The notes under the pieces are model-generated. The model made no database searches. It was given only the letters and a program-made list of their open reading frames with translations, and had not been told where the DNA came from. From Aculops lycopersici (taxonomy: Eukaryota; Arthropoda; Arachnida; Trombidiformes; Eriophyidae), in the NCBI GenBank assembly GCA_015350385.1, contig WNKI01000001.1:8604130-8668129 (forward strand): a DNA stretch of 64,000 nucleotides, given 5' to 3'. A program made the position numbers and the translations under genes. Positions within the stretch are counted from its first letter, which is position 1. Every line of letters begins with the position of its first letter. Shown one piece after another: positions 51,909 to 62,450 of this stretch.

Positions 51909-54460
51909 CTGTTGCGGCTTGAGCGTTAACCAATTAAATGTTGGCAACTTGTACTGAGTGTTGAAAGTCTTCTTGAGAGTCATCATATCACAATTATTGG
52001 CGTTGGTCTGGTTTGTGTTGCTGTCACTGTTGTTTCTTTGCTGATGTTGCTGCTGATTAGTGCTAATCTCATCGCTTGACGGTGGCATTGATCTACCGGA
52101 CGCTTGATGAGGAGTACCATTGTCACCAATACTGTCCGTTGGCGGTCGGGGCGCCATGCCCTTCTTATGCCCGTTTAAACTAGCATGCGGGGGTGGCGGA
52201 GGCGGCGGTGGTGGTGGTGGAGGCGCGGGCGTCGACTTGGATGACGCGATCCTGGTTGCTGGTGGTTGCTGTTGCTGATTCAAGATACTCGGCATTGATG
52301 GAGGTGGTGGTGGCGGTGGAGGGGGCGGCGGCAGTTGTGCTGCTGCTGTTGCAGGCGCAGTCATGGACGGACCCACGGAGCCTTTAGACATCGAATTGAT
52401 TACGATTCGAGTGGAAGTTGAGCTAGAGGCGGCTCTATCATCGACTTTATCATTGGCCATTCCATTACTTGGTTGCGTTAGCTTGGTAAGCCGCGCAGAA
52501 AGTTGATCGCTCGATTGACTCCCGTTGCTTGGCTTGTTCCTTACGGCCAGTGGCTGGTTGCCATTGATACCGTTAGCTAGGTTTGCCGCCGAAGTAGATG
52601 AGAGCGTAGCCAATTGGCGTCTAATTCGTTCATTTTCTTTCGCCAGCTCCTCCTTAGCTTGCAACTCTTCGGCTAGCCGACAGTCGAGTGCTTGGTAGTT
52701 GAGCTGGATGTTTGTATGCAACTCGTTGGCTATCGATAATTTCTCAAGCAACTGCTGCACTTGTTCCATTGCCGCACTCTTTGCTTCCGCCTCCTCGGCC
52801 AGGACACATACATCAATTCGGTTGTCTAGATAAGTTTGAATTTGCACTTGCAACTCCTCGCTTTCGTTCTGTTTCAATTTGTCCAGATGTTCATCTAAAG
52901 CCAGGTTTGTAAATTCATACTGCAAATGAGTCCGGTAATTCATATCATCAACCGAGTGGACGATAATGTTTATAAATTGCAAACACGAAACCATAAAGTC
53001 TACGTCAAATTTCTCCTGCGATTTGAAATAGTGAATTAGAGTTTCGAATCGCAAGCGCTCATGGCAAGCTAGCTTGAAATTATCAAACGCTGCCATAATT
53101 AACTCATGACCTCCTTTAACCAAACAAATGGCAGCTAGCAACTCCAATACCAGAGTTTTAGTCCGAATTGAAGTGTGATTTAAAGTTAGAGCTAAACAAT
53201 TAATAGCTTGCGGATGCTCCATAACCATATTAAAACCCCGTTTGTTGTTCATAATTGAGCGCAAGCACATAATGCAAACGTGAATATCGTCCGTCACCGA
53301 GCCAATATTTAACTTTTGCGAGTGCTTTTTTGGAAATAATTGCAAAGTTGAACTAAGCTGCTGATTTGCCGTGGTCAATTGTTGCAAATTATTACCAGTT
53401 AATTGATTCGCCGCCTTATCCAGGCGACTGGACATTTCCTGGCTCAACTTGGTGTTTGCATTATAGTGAACGAGAAGGGAATTGTTTAAAGCTGTGTTTA
53501 AGATGTGACTTAAACTCTTTTTTGTTCGACCACCATTTTGCTGTTGCTGCTGCTTGGTTCCGTTCGAGTCCACCTGTTGCTGGTCACACAATGGGTCGCT
53601 GCCATTAACATTTGAGCTTGATTTAAACGAAAGGGTTGACGAGTTTGTAGTGGTTGCTAGTGATGAGGAGTTTGATGATGTTGACGAGGTGAGAGTTGAG
53701 GATTTTGGCGAGGGACTTGTAGTGCGGTGATTGTGGTGATTAGTTTGCTGTTGAGTTGAATTTTGATGAGCTTGCGCTGGAATTAATGATGAGTTTGAAC
53801 GGGGAATTCGTATTGTGTCTAAATGACCGCTAGCGTGCGAGGCTAATAGACTGTTAAGTAGGGAATCTTGGTGGTTGAGGCCCATCGAGATATCCGAGGA
53901 CGAATTGATTAACTCGCTAGATTTGGCACTTGCGCCTAGCGCAAACTTTGATCTAAAATGCTGGTCGATAACCGACGAGGTGGGCGACAATCGATCGTTG
54001 TTGTGGTTGATGAGTGAGCTATTGTTGTTATTGTTTTGATTATTTCCCGAACCGGAAATGGAATCATTCAACTTCTGGGCAACCTCCAGTTTCTTTTCGA
54101 TCAATTCATGTTGCAGCATCAACAATCTAAATGTCAAATAATCAATCAAAATATTTAAACCATTATTCTTTTCTGACAGAAAGTCGCGAACCCACTCAAT
54201 GGAATTCGTTCGCAATGAGATCTCTAAATCACGTAAAATTTGCGTTGAGCTCTGTTGAGCCAAGTCGGAATTTTTCATTCTCCTCTTGCTTAGTCGACTA
54301 GCTTTAGGATCCATATAAGAGCGCAACTTGGACAGGTAATATCTTGGCTCCTGTTTAGCTTGCACCTTTCGCTGATCCCTGATTAGCTCCCACTTGCGCT
54401 CGCGATCATAAGCCCACAGGACTTTGCTCTTGTCAGGTGGCAAATCCATTGTGGCTATGA
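51909..54460 (-). CDS. Frl: Formin-like protein, exon 2: GBD/FH3 and FH1
   Basis: The 2552-nt exon encodes residues 14 to 864. Seen: MDLPPDKSKVLWAYDRERKW and WVRDFLSEKNNGLNILIDYL (GTPase-binding part), a long N/S/Q-rich insert, then DDIHVCIMCLRSIMNN..GFNMVM, LVLELLAAICLVKGGHE, FDVDFMVSCLQFINIIVHSVDDMNYR and LQYEFTNLALDEHLDKLK (armadillo-type FH3/DID, diagnostic of FMNL-type formins), a coiled coil, and two polyproline tracts near residues 723-771 (FH1, profilin binding). The exon starts at an AG that leaves VIAT before MDLPPDK, so exon 1 joins in phase 1 and restores the spacing seen in vertebrate FMNL. FMNL proteins act downstream of Rho-family GTPases in cell-edge actin assembly. Confidence 0.94.
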
Positions 54461-54866
54461 CTGGTTGTTATTGTTAATGATGATGTTGTTTTCATTATTT
54501 TGTTATTACGATCATCGTTCAAGGATTTTTATCGTTTGTTCGTTCGAGTTTTAGTTTTGGTTTGCGAGTCCAAACGTTGGGAATTTTGATGTTTCATTGT
54601 TGATTAGTTTCGCCGTGTAAATTTGCACAATAGTGGTGATTATGTGAGATGGGCGCAGACAAGAGGGAGAGGTTGAGTAAATAATGAGATGAAGAAGTTA
54701 GTTTCTCGCTGTCTCGTAATAAAGCAGGACGATGGACTTGCAAAGAAGAGAGCACATCAATTTCCACCTTGCTTTAAGTTGGATGCAGGTAATCCCTTTC
54801 CAATTTGCAGGATATCGGATTATCATTACACGCAAGAGCGATAGCAAAACAAAATGGAAAACTTAC

Positions 54867-54906
54867 CTCTCGAAAAGAGCTGCTCGAGCTCCTCGTCGCT
54901 GGACAT
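54867..54906 (-). CDS. Frl: Formin-like protein, exon 1 (start codon)
   Basis: Forty nucleotides, ATG to the donor GAG|GTAAGT, encode MSSDEELEQLFSR plus one base. Joined to exon 2 the protein reads EELEQLFSR-VIAT-MDLPPDK, which lines up with the GELEERFNRALNCMNLPPDK beginning of vertebrate FMNL. This start is too short for simple frame-calling but is strongly supported by the splice consensus and the family alignment. Intron 1 is 406 bp. Confidence 0.85.
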
Positions 54907-55237
54907 TGTATCGCCGCTCTGGTTGGTTCTCTGGCTAGCTGCCTATTTGGTTGATTGGTTGCTGTCGTTGTTCTTCTATTCTGTTGTTGGCCTTGCTCTT
55001 GTTGTTGCTATTGTTGGTGTTGTTGTTATTATTCTTCTCCCACCTGCTTCCCGCTCACCTTACCATATCTCGTCTCTCTATCTTTAATATTTCTTATCAC
55101 TTGCGATCTTGCGCCAACAACTATAACTCGCACCCTTGCAAAATTCCGTTGGAATAACACGGGAACTAAATTGGACGGCGCTGAAGAGGCAGTGTCGCCC
55201 AACTCATTCTTATCATATTACACGCCAAGACAATTGT

Positions 55238-55269
55238 TGCTATGCGCGCGCCTGTGGACGCGCATAGCA
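55238..55269. repeat. GC-rich hairpin, 11-bp perfect stem
   Basis: TGCTATGCGCG (55238-55248) pairs with CGCGCATAGCA (55259-55269) around a 10-nt loop. It lies about 330 bp upstream of the formin start codon. Confidence 0.85.
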
Positions 55270-56162
55270 GCATTGGGGGTGAAATTTATCTCGGGGGACG
55301 GAGTTATGATAGGGATGAGTCAAGCGGGAAAACCAATTTTGTGAAAAAGAAACAAAATTAGGTGACGAAAGGGTTGCACGCGTCGGTCAGTGGGACAGAT
55401 TTGCGTTGCGTCTCCAGTTAAATGGCAAGCGGGAAGGGTAGGGAAGGGAAGTGACGTGAGAGCGTGTGTGTGCGGGGGAAATCAAATTAACGCGACGCCT
55501 CAGTGTTGGAAGATGACAAATACCGATGCAACAAGTCGCCTACTTGTTGTTGTTGCTGTTACTGTTGATGTGTTTGCGGTTGTTGTTGCGGTTAGTATTG
55601 TTGATGTTAATGTTGTTGATGTTTTTGATGAGCTTAACTTTTTTTTCTATTTGCTTCTCTTTCTTGTGAATCTGTTCATGCTATTCGCCCTTCGTTCGTA
55701 GTTGCGATATAATTTTGCTTAGCTAGTCGTCGCTTATCTTCTTATAAGTTTGTCTATCTCGCTTGATTTTTCCCAATTGTTACGTGAAATTTCCATCTAC
55801 CGTCTTGCTACTGCATATCATCGAGACGGGGGTGACTTTGAATGTTTCAATAACGAGTTAATCTAGTGTGATGGGCTCACGAATATGAGCGGTCTTGGAG
55901 CCTTCTTGCTTTTTCTCTTCTAACCGGCTTGTTAGTGCTCTTGCACAATGAGTAGATTTGCCGCGAGGAACTTGCTCAGACTTAATTGAGGCGACGTCCG
56001 CGATTTGCACGCGGATTCGCAGAGATAGATTTGAAGATTATACTCAAACTGGCAGCTGACACTCTAAAGCCAAGACTAAAATTAGTCAGTGAGTCTGTTT
56101 AGTGGTTTGTAAGTCTGTCGGCGAGTCTCAGGGCTCCTCAATCACATGCCATTCAAACTTTC

Positions 56163-56202
56163 TACACACACACACACACTCTCTCTCTCTCTCTCTCTCT
56201 CA
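56163..56202. repeat. (CA)n-(CT)n compound microsatellite
   Basis: Tracts of ACAC then CTCT without interruption, ending before CAGGCC. Confidence 0.9.
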
Positions 56203-58584
56203 GGCCAATGGTTGGAAATTGCCAAGCTACTCTCGATGGCTTCCTCGTCTCTCAGCAACTCGCTCGCCCGCTCACGTCACTGTTCCTTCCAGAAGTGCAA
56301 ACACTTGTTGCACGAGACGCAATCTCAGCTCAGATGACTTGAAAGGCGAATGGCGGCAAGTTAACTGCTTAGTTTCCCTCTTCCTTCTACTCACAAGCGC
56401 CTCGACCTGCCCACCAACTTTCTTTCCCCTTTCTCGTTGGTAAGATTTGCGCAGATACCTTGTCGCCGCCTTTCCTTGCAGTTACGGACACCTGTTGGTT
56501 GCCTTCCCCCTTTTCAGTTTATACTGGCCAAAGGGACTCGGCACTCTACTTTGCTCAGAGATTTGAACTAACCAGAGCAACCGAGTGAAAATCTGCGCAA
56601 GGTGGTAAGTTACTACTAGCTAGCTCTAAAATCGTACTTCTTCCGAGTTATACTGCTCAATCCAATGGTTTGGTGATTCTCTGTGTTGTGTTATGTTTCT
56701 TCTACTTGGGCTTATGTTATTCTATGAGTCTCTCATAAAGGGTGCAATCCTTTTATTACACACCTATGCGAGCTGAGTAGAGTTCCTCTTCTCGACTTGT
56801 CTATAGTAGTTACTACTCTTTAGCAAACGAATGAGTATATTTGGATGCTCCTTATTCTTGTCGTTTGATAAAATACAATCCCTCTAGATGGCCGGCAAAC
56901 GTTGATGAAAACCACGATGCAGTCAAGTTAATGTAGAGGTGTTGAGTTTTGATGGAAATTGGCTGGTGCGCGAATGAGGGCTTCCAATTTGCTCTAGGCT
57001 TAAACAACGAGTTTGCGATGGTGGGGCAAATGTGTTTTTGTGAGTTGGTGTGTGTGTTTTATTGCCCTGACTTTAAGCTCTCGGTTTTGTTGTCGTCGTC
57101 GTGGTTTCTGTTGCTGGTGGTTAGACTTCGACAACTGCGAAAAGGTGATGGCTAATCTAGGACTAGAGGTTGCCTAAATTTTGTTCTCTCTCTCTAGTTT
57201 ATTTCTTTCTGTTAGTATTGGTGCATTAGACGCGCCAGTTGTCGGAGTTACGCTGCTTCTGACTACGAGATGACGAAAGCGACCAACTTGTGGGCGATGA
57301 GAAGGAGAAGCTAGCCACTTGCAACAACAGGTGGATCTAATGTGAGTGGTGCACTCTCTATGCCTATGCCTCAGCTTCGAGTGTATCCCTCGGTGTAACC
57401 TCGACGGCGTAATTCTACCACCACCATAACCACGACCATTTGCGGCTTTCGAACTTTTGCAAATAGAAATGGAAAGCTGATGCTTGTTTTCTTTTTGCAA
57501 AAATTCACCTGTTGCCTATCAAATAGAGAAAACTCTAGTGTGAAATTTATCCAAAATCTACAAAAATTTGCAGGATTTGAGATTAATTCTTATGTTCTGT
57601 GCGTATCTTCGAGTTTGGATTAAGCACAACAAATCGGACGCCAGGCTTGAGAGAAAACTCGTAAGATAATGTGTTGAGATTTCTCCTCTTTTCTGTCCTG
57701 CTAAAGTTGCAACGCTAAAAACGCTTCCCGCAGGTTATCGCCTAATCAGGTTCTCAATTTCTTAGTTGATCGAAGAACAGAGGACAGAGACGATCGCCGA
57801 TTGATGGATCGAATAGGAAGCTACTGGTTGGTCGAGGTAAAATGAGGTGAGGTTGTGCAACTTGACAGCGCCAAGGGTTCTGATTGGCGATTTTGACGGA
57901 CTAGCTTTTGTGGGGATATATAAAAATATATGTATATATAATGCGAGCAGTAGGTAGTTGCGTTTGTATCAGCACTAGTGGTGGTTGTAGAAGCAGCGGT
58001 AATAATGAATGTACCGTCTTGCCGACCAACCTGTTGTGGTGGTAGTTATCGATTGAGAAGTTTTAGCAGTAAAATTAACCTCTACCTCCTCAACCCTAAA
58101 GAAACTTCGCCACTCAATCTGGTCATAGATCAAAGCTTCTTCCTTTTCTTCCTCTTCCACCTTTCTTTCTCTAGTGCTTGGTTATGATGACGATGATTAA
58201 TTTTGTCGCTTCAGGGCAACTTGACCACTTGACGTGGGAAATTCGATTGGTTAATTTGATGTTGGTTTGATTGTTGGTTGCTATTTCATTTGGATCAAGT
58301 GATACAGTCTCTTCTTCAATCTTTTAAACATTTAAATTTTATCAGTTGAACTTTGAACTCTTTCTTAACTTCTTGTTTTGATTCCATTCAGTTCTTTCTC
58401 ACAAAGAGGAAAAGAGAATGCTAGTTCATGTCAGAGTTTCTTACAACTTGGTGGTATGACTTGCGTAATTTACGCTCTGGTATCTGTTGCCTGCCTGGAG
58501 CTGCTGATTATTAGTTTATATACCTGATATTACTTTTACAATTACATCTACTCCAACCACTTGGCAATATTCATCACCAACTGT

Positions 58585-59085
58585 TCATTTCTTAAAATTG
58601 AAATGGAAACTCGAAAGATGAAAACCAGCGAACATTTTCACTTGGACGTGAGGGAATAATTTGTTCTCTCCATCTTTCACGTGTACGATTTGGTTTCTAT
58701 CGTGTAAACTTCGTGCACTAGCCAGTGTACAAATTCTCATTTGGCGACAAAACTCTTCACTGGTCTCATTAGTGTAGTGGATCTGGTAAGAGCTAGAATA
58801 TGCAATAATAAAAAGTTTTAAGCGGCCACCAAATCGTACCGCCGCACGCAAGTTGCCCATCGCACACACGACGAGCATGATGGGAACGATACCAGCCAAA
58901 GGCGAACCCAATGGGCGACAGCAGCAACCACCACTACTGGCGCATGTGGCCACCTCACTGGTCCACTGGCGTAAGATGCGAAACCAACAACCAAAGCTAC
59001 AACAACAACAACAACCACCGAGGCAACCGCAGCATTGGGGGCCGCAGTGGTGGCGCTGCCCCGTACGCTTGCACGTGGCCCTCAT
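58585..59085 (-). CDS. Hypothetical 166-codon frame
   Basis: ATG to TGA without interruption. The N-terminal third is cysteine-rich (CCGCLGGCCCCC), then comes one hydrophobic segment (GIVPIMLVVCAM) and a non-repetitive tail. I recognise no family. A frame of this length is near the limit of what chance gives in 64 kb, and part of it comes from a GTT/TGT repeat. Listed only because the second half is not low complexity. Confidence 0.15.
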   Translation of the reverse strand: MRATCKRTGQRHHCGPQCCGCLGGCCCCCSFGCWFRILRQWTSEVATCASSGGCCCRPLGSPLAGIVPIMLVVCAMGNLRAAVRFGGRLKLFIIAYSSSYQIHYTNETSEEFCRQMRICTLASARSLHDRNQIVHVKDGENKLFPHVQVKMFAGFHLSSFHFNFKK

Positions 59086-59632
59086 TGGTCAGTTAACTCG
59101 CTGCCACCCCCACTGCGCACAATATCCCCTCTGGTCCTCTCTACAAGTTGCGGCGCCTCTCACTCATTTTCTTCGCTATCCCAGAGTGGCCACTTGTGCG
59201 TTTTCACTTGGCGGGCACCGCCGTCGCCGCCAAAGCTTCCTCTAGGTTGCTCATTTATACAAGTAAGTTGGTAGACATTGAATAGTGGATAGAATTGGAT
59301 TGTATTGAACAGGATTGTTGCCCTCTCGCATACCATAGAATTGGATTGGACTGAACTGGACAAGCTGGCAAACAAACTGACCATCGTCGTCTGGAGCTAT
59401 TACGAGCAAAAGGCAGCCGTGCAAGAGCGCGAGTAAAGCCGAGAGTAAAAGCAAAAGTAAAAGTAAATCCGCTAATAGTGTTTATTATCAACCACCAAAG
59501 CTCGTCGAAGCTGTTTGGTCTGCAGTTCACTAGCTTATGATGTTTCATTGTCATTGCCAATGCCATTACCAATCATCGCGTGGCGGCCTCTCAGGCATTG
59601 CGGCTTTCGCAGTTGGCCAGTAGTCCACGCCA

Positions 59633-59635
<3 letters not shown>

Positions 59636-59719
<84 letters not shown>

Positions 59720-60402
59720 NNNNNNNNNNNNNNNNNNNNNNNNNNNNNNNNNNNNNNNNNNNNNNNNNNNNNNNNNNNNNNNNNNNNNNNNNNNNNNNNN
59801 NNNNNNNNNNNNNNNNNNNNNNNNNNNNNNNNNNNNNNNNNNNNNNNNNNNNNNNNNNNNNNNNNNNNNNNNNNNNNNNNNNNNNNNNNNNNNNNNNNNN
59901 NNNNNNNNNNNNNNNNNNNNNNNNNNNNNNNNNNNNNNNNNNNNNNNNNNNNNNNNNNNNNNNNNNNNNNNNNNNNNNNNNNNNNNNNNNNNNNNNNNNN
60001 NNNNNNNNNNNNNNNNNNNNNNNNNNNNNNNNNNNNNNNNNNNNNNNNNNNNNNNNNNNNNNNNNNNNNNNNNNNNNNNNNNNNNNNNNNNNNNNNNNNN
60101 NNNNNNNNNNNNNNNNNNNNNNNNNNNNNNNNNNNNNNNNNNNNNNNNNNNNNNNNNNNNNNNNNNNNNNNNNNNNNNNNNNNNNNNNNNNNNNNNNNNN
60201 NNNNNNNNNNNNNNNNNNNNNNNNNNNNNNNNNNNNNNNNNNNNNNNNNNNNNNNNNNNNNNNNNNNNNNNNNNNNNNNNNNNNNNNNNNNNNNNNNNNN
60301 NNNNNNNNNNNNNNNNNNNNNNNNNNNNNNNNNNNNNNNNNNNNNNNNNNNNNNNNNNNNNNNNNNNNNNNNNNNNNNNNNNNNNNNNNAGAGAGAGAGA
60401 GA
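59636..60402. repeat. (GA)n microsatellite containing an assembly gap
   Basis: GA dinucleotides run from about 59636 into 670 N (59720-60389) and resume to 60402, so the gap is inside the repeat and its true length is unknown. All frames spanning it are meaningless. Confidence 0.97.
59720..60389. other. Assembly gap of 670 N
   Basis: Run of undetermined bases flanked on both sides by (GA)n; most likely a failure to assemble through the repeat. Confidence 0.99.
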
Positions 60403-62226
60403 GGACGCCACGATAGCCAAAGAGAGAAATCTCTAAGCAACAAGTGGCCTTTGTGGTGGTGGTGCTAGTGGTGGTAGTGGTAGTGGCTATAGTGAATGAA
60501 AACCAACCGTTGCCACCAACGGCGACGACAACGACAACAAGTGAGCCAAGGCCAGCGAGATAGCTAGACTCAAAGGGAACCTTTGATCTGGGGCCACTCA
60601 GTTTCTGTTTGCTTGCTCTCCATATCCAACGCTTGTTGCTAGTTACTTCCCACTTGCAAGCCAAACGGTCTTCCAGATTTAGATAAGTCTGCTGTGAAAC
60701 TTAAGTTGAGATTTGCTCTCGGAATTGAATGAGTGAATAAGTGGATGAATGAAAGTGTAAGGCCGCCAATGAGATTCAATCGTCGGCTCACTCTTTCTTT
60801 CTCTATCTCTCTCTGAATCAATCGTAAAGTTGGTGGAGAAATTAAGATTGAAACAACCACCAATATGATGGCAAACAAACGAATGCAAAGTGTAGACTAC
60901 GCGAGACTAGCTGGCATTAACCAGAAGTCAGCAACTGGCAAGATAACTGCTCCCGTCTTGCAAATTCTGCGAGCCGTTGAACGCGACTCGACGGATAGTT
61001 CAAGAAAGAGAGATACAGTGTTGAGTCGAAAGATAGTGAGAAAAAACTATTCGACAGCTTCGGATCGAGCAAGTTTTACTGCCAGCACTACTGATAGCGG
61101 CGCAAGAGTCTAGGGCCAACGGGAAGCTGGCTACGGCTGACTCGCTGATTCAACATTGATTCAACAAGTGCGAGGAGGCGAGAAATGGGCGCGCCAAGCT
61201 GGCACTCATCACTTGCGCGCAGGTGAGCCAACGGCTGGCACGTGGCACTACTTTGCAACTCTCTCGCCCTCTTTTTAAGAACACAAAAATCAGCACACAC
61301 TTGACAACTAATTGAGTCTGAATGTCGGTTGCCTAATCGTGCCTGTCAACTGCCACTAGCCTATCATTTAGATGTTAATGCTGCCATCGACCAGGTGGAA
61401 GTTACCTGTCGCTTGGCCAGCTGTCTCCGTCGCCGTCGCTGCTCTTGCCTAATTTTGTCTCTCTATTGCTGGCGGAAGCTCTCTTTTGCAAGTCAAAGCA
61501 CAACAAATCGAACCCCTCGATCAAGGCTGGCAGACCTGAGATATTGAAGAGTGTGCTCTTTTTAGTTCCTCTTTCGATCTCCTCCTGGTTGACATGGATC
61601 TTTGACGGTCACTTCGATACTAATTCCTGGCATACAACTACAAATTGATTCACTCATAGATAATTGCTCTCGATTCTTCGCGATTACCCCCCCCCCCCCC
61701 CATCAACCTCATTTAGTTGTCGCTGTCACCTTGTACCCATAAACTGAGCTATCATTCTCACCATGTTCAGGAATTGAACGGTGACTTACCTGCTCCTCTA
61801 CTAGCTTATTGTTTACGACATTGAATGTCATCCTTATTCATGGACATCGAATTGATCTTTTATGATTTTTTAAATGTTTCTGGTTTGGCTAAAAAAATAG
61901 AGCATAAAACTAAAACACAAGAGTAGCGATTGATCAACAATTGGTTGCATGCACTAAAAGAAGTTTTTACATTTTCCTCCTCCTCTATCAAACCAGAATG
62001 AGCAAACTAAATCCATCAACAACAAGTTATTCTAGACTAAACTTTTAGCTGAACACTCTTGTTTGCTTGTAAAGGAGATTACGATCAAAGGACTCGACTT
62101 AAATTGTAGGTAAGTAGAGTGATAAGTGAATGTGGCCAAAAATGTTTACAGGTTATGTGGCTAGTTAAGGATAAGAACTACACCTGCGAGAAGAAGGGCG
62201 AGAGAAAGGTTTAAGTAATCTATCGG
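60403..62226. other. Region between the formin and QSOX genes
   Basis: No supported coding frame. It contains a strong minus-strand donor (61784-61790) that may end a formin leader exon and a poly-C run of 15 (61687-61701). An 82-codon plus-strand frame at 60865-61113 with a true ATG has no recognisable features. Confidence 0.5.
61687..61701. repeat. Poly-C run of 15
   Basis: Fifteen consecutive C; prone to length error in sequencing. Confidence 0.95.
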
Positions 62227-62232
62227 TTTATT
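62227..62232 (-). terminator. Poly(A) signal of QSOX
   Basis: AATAAA on the minus strand, 219 nt after the QSOX stop codon. Confidence 0.65.
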
Positions 62233-62450
62233 CTGTAATCCTGGACAAGCTGAGTGGCCTCCAATTATATCGGTAATTTTATAAGATTAAAACCCATTTA
62301 AATCATTCTCTTATCATTTGTTCCTGATTGCATATGTTCCCTTTTGCTTTTGGAGCTAAAATTCCTATCATGCTAGCTCTCGCAACTGACTCCTTTGATT
62401 GAGACTCTACTCGATTAAGACTTAAAGTGATACTTATCAAAAGTGAGTTG

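Larger units (their letters stand above)
54907..59635. other. Formin upstream region without supported coding sequence
   Basis: Contains a hairpin (55238-55269), GTT-rich runs (55550-55620), AC/TC repeats (56163-56202), an ATATA stretch (57917-57940) and a 166-codon hypothetical frame (below). A minus-strand CAG|GTGAAT near 57490 could be a leader donor. The upstream leader of the formin gene probably crosses this region. Confidence 0.5.

Noticed and set aside
59515..60664. Frames of ERER/LSLS repeats running through the N gap
   Set aside because: Products of (GA)n and undetermined bases.
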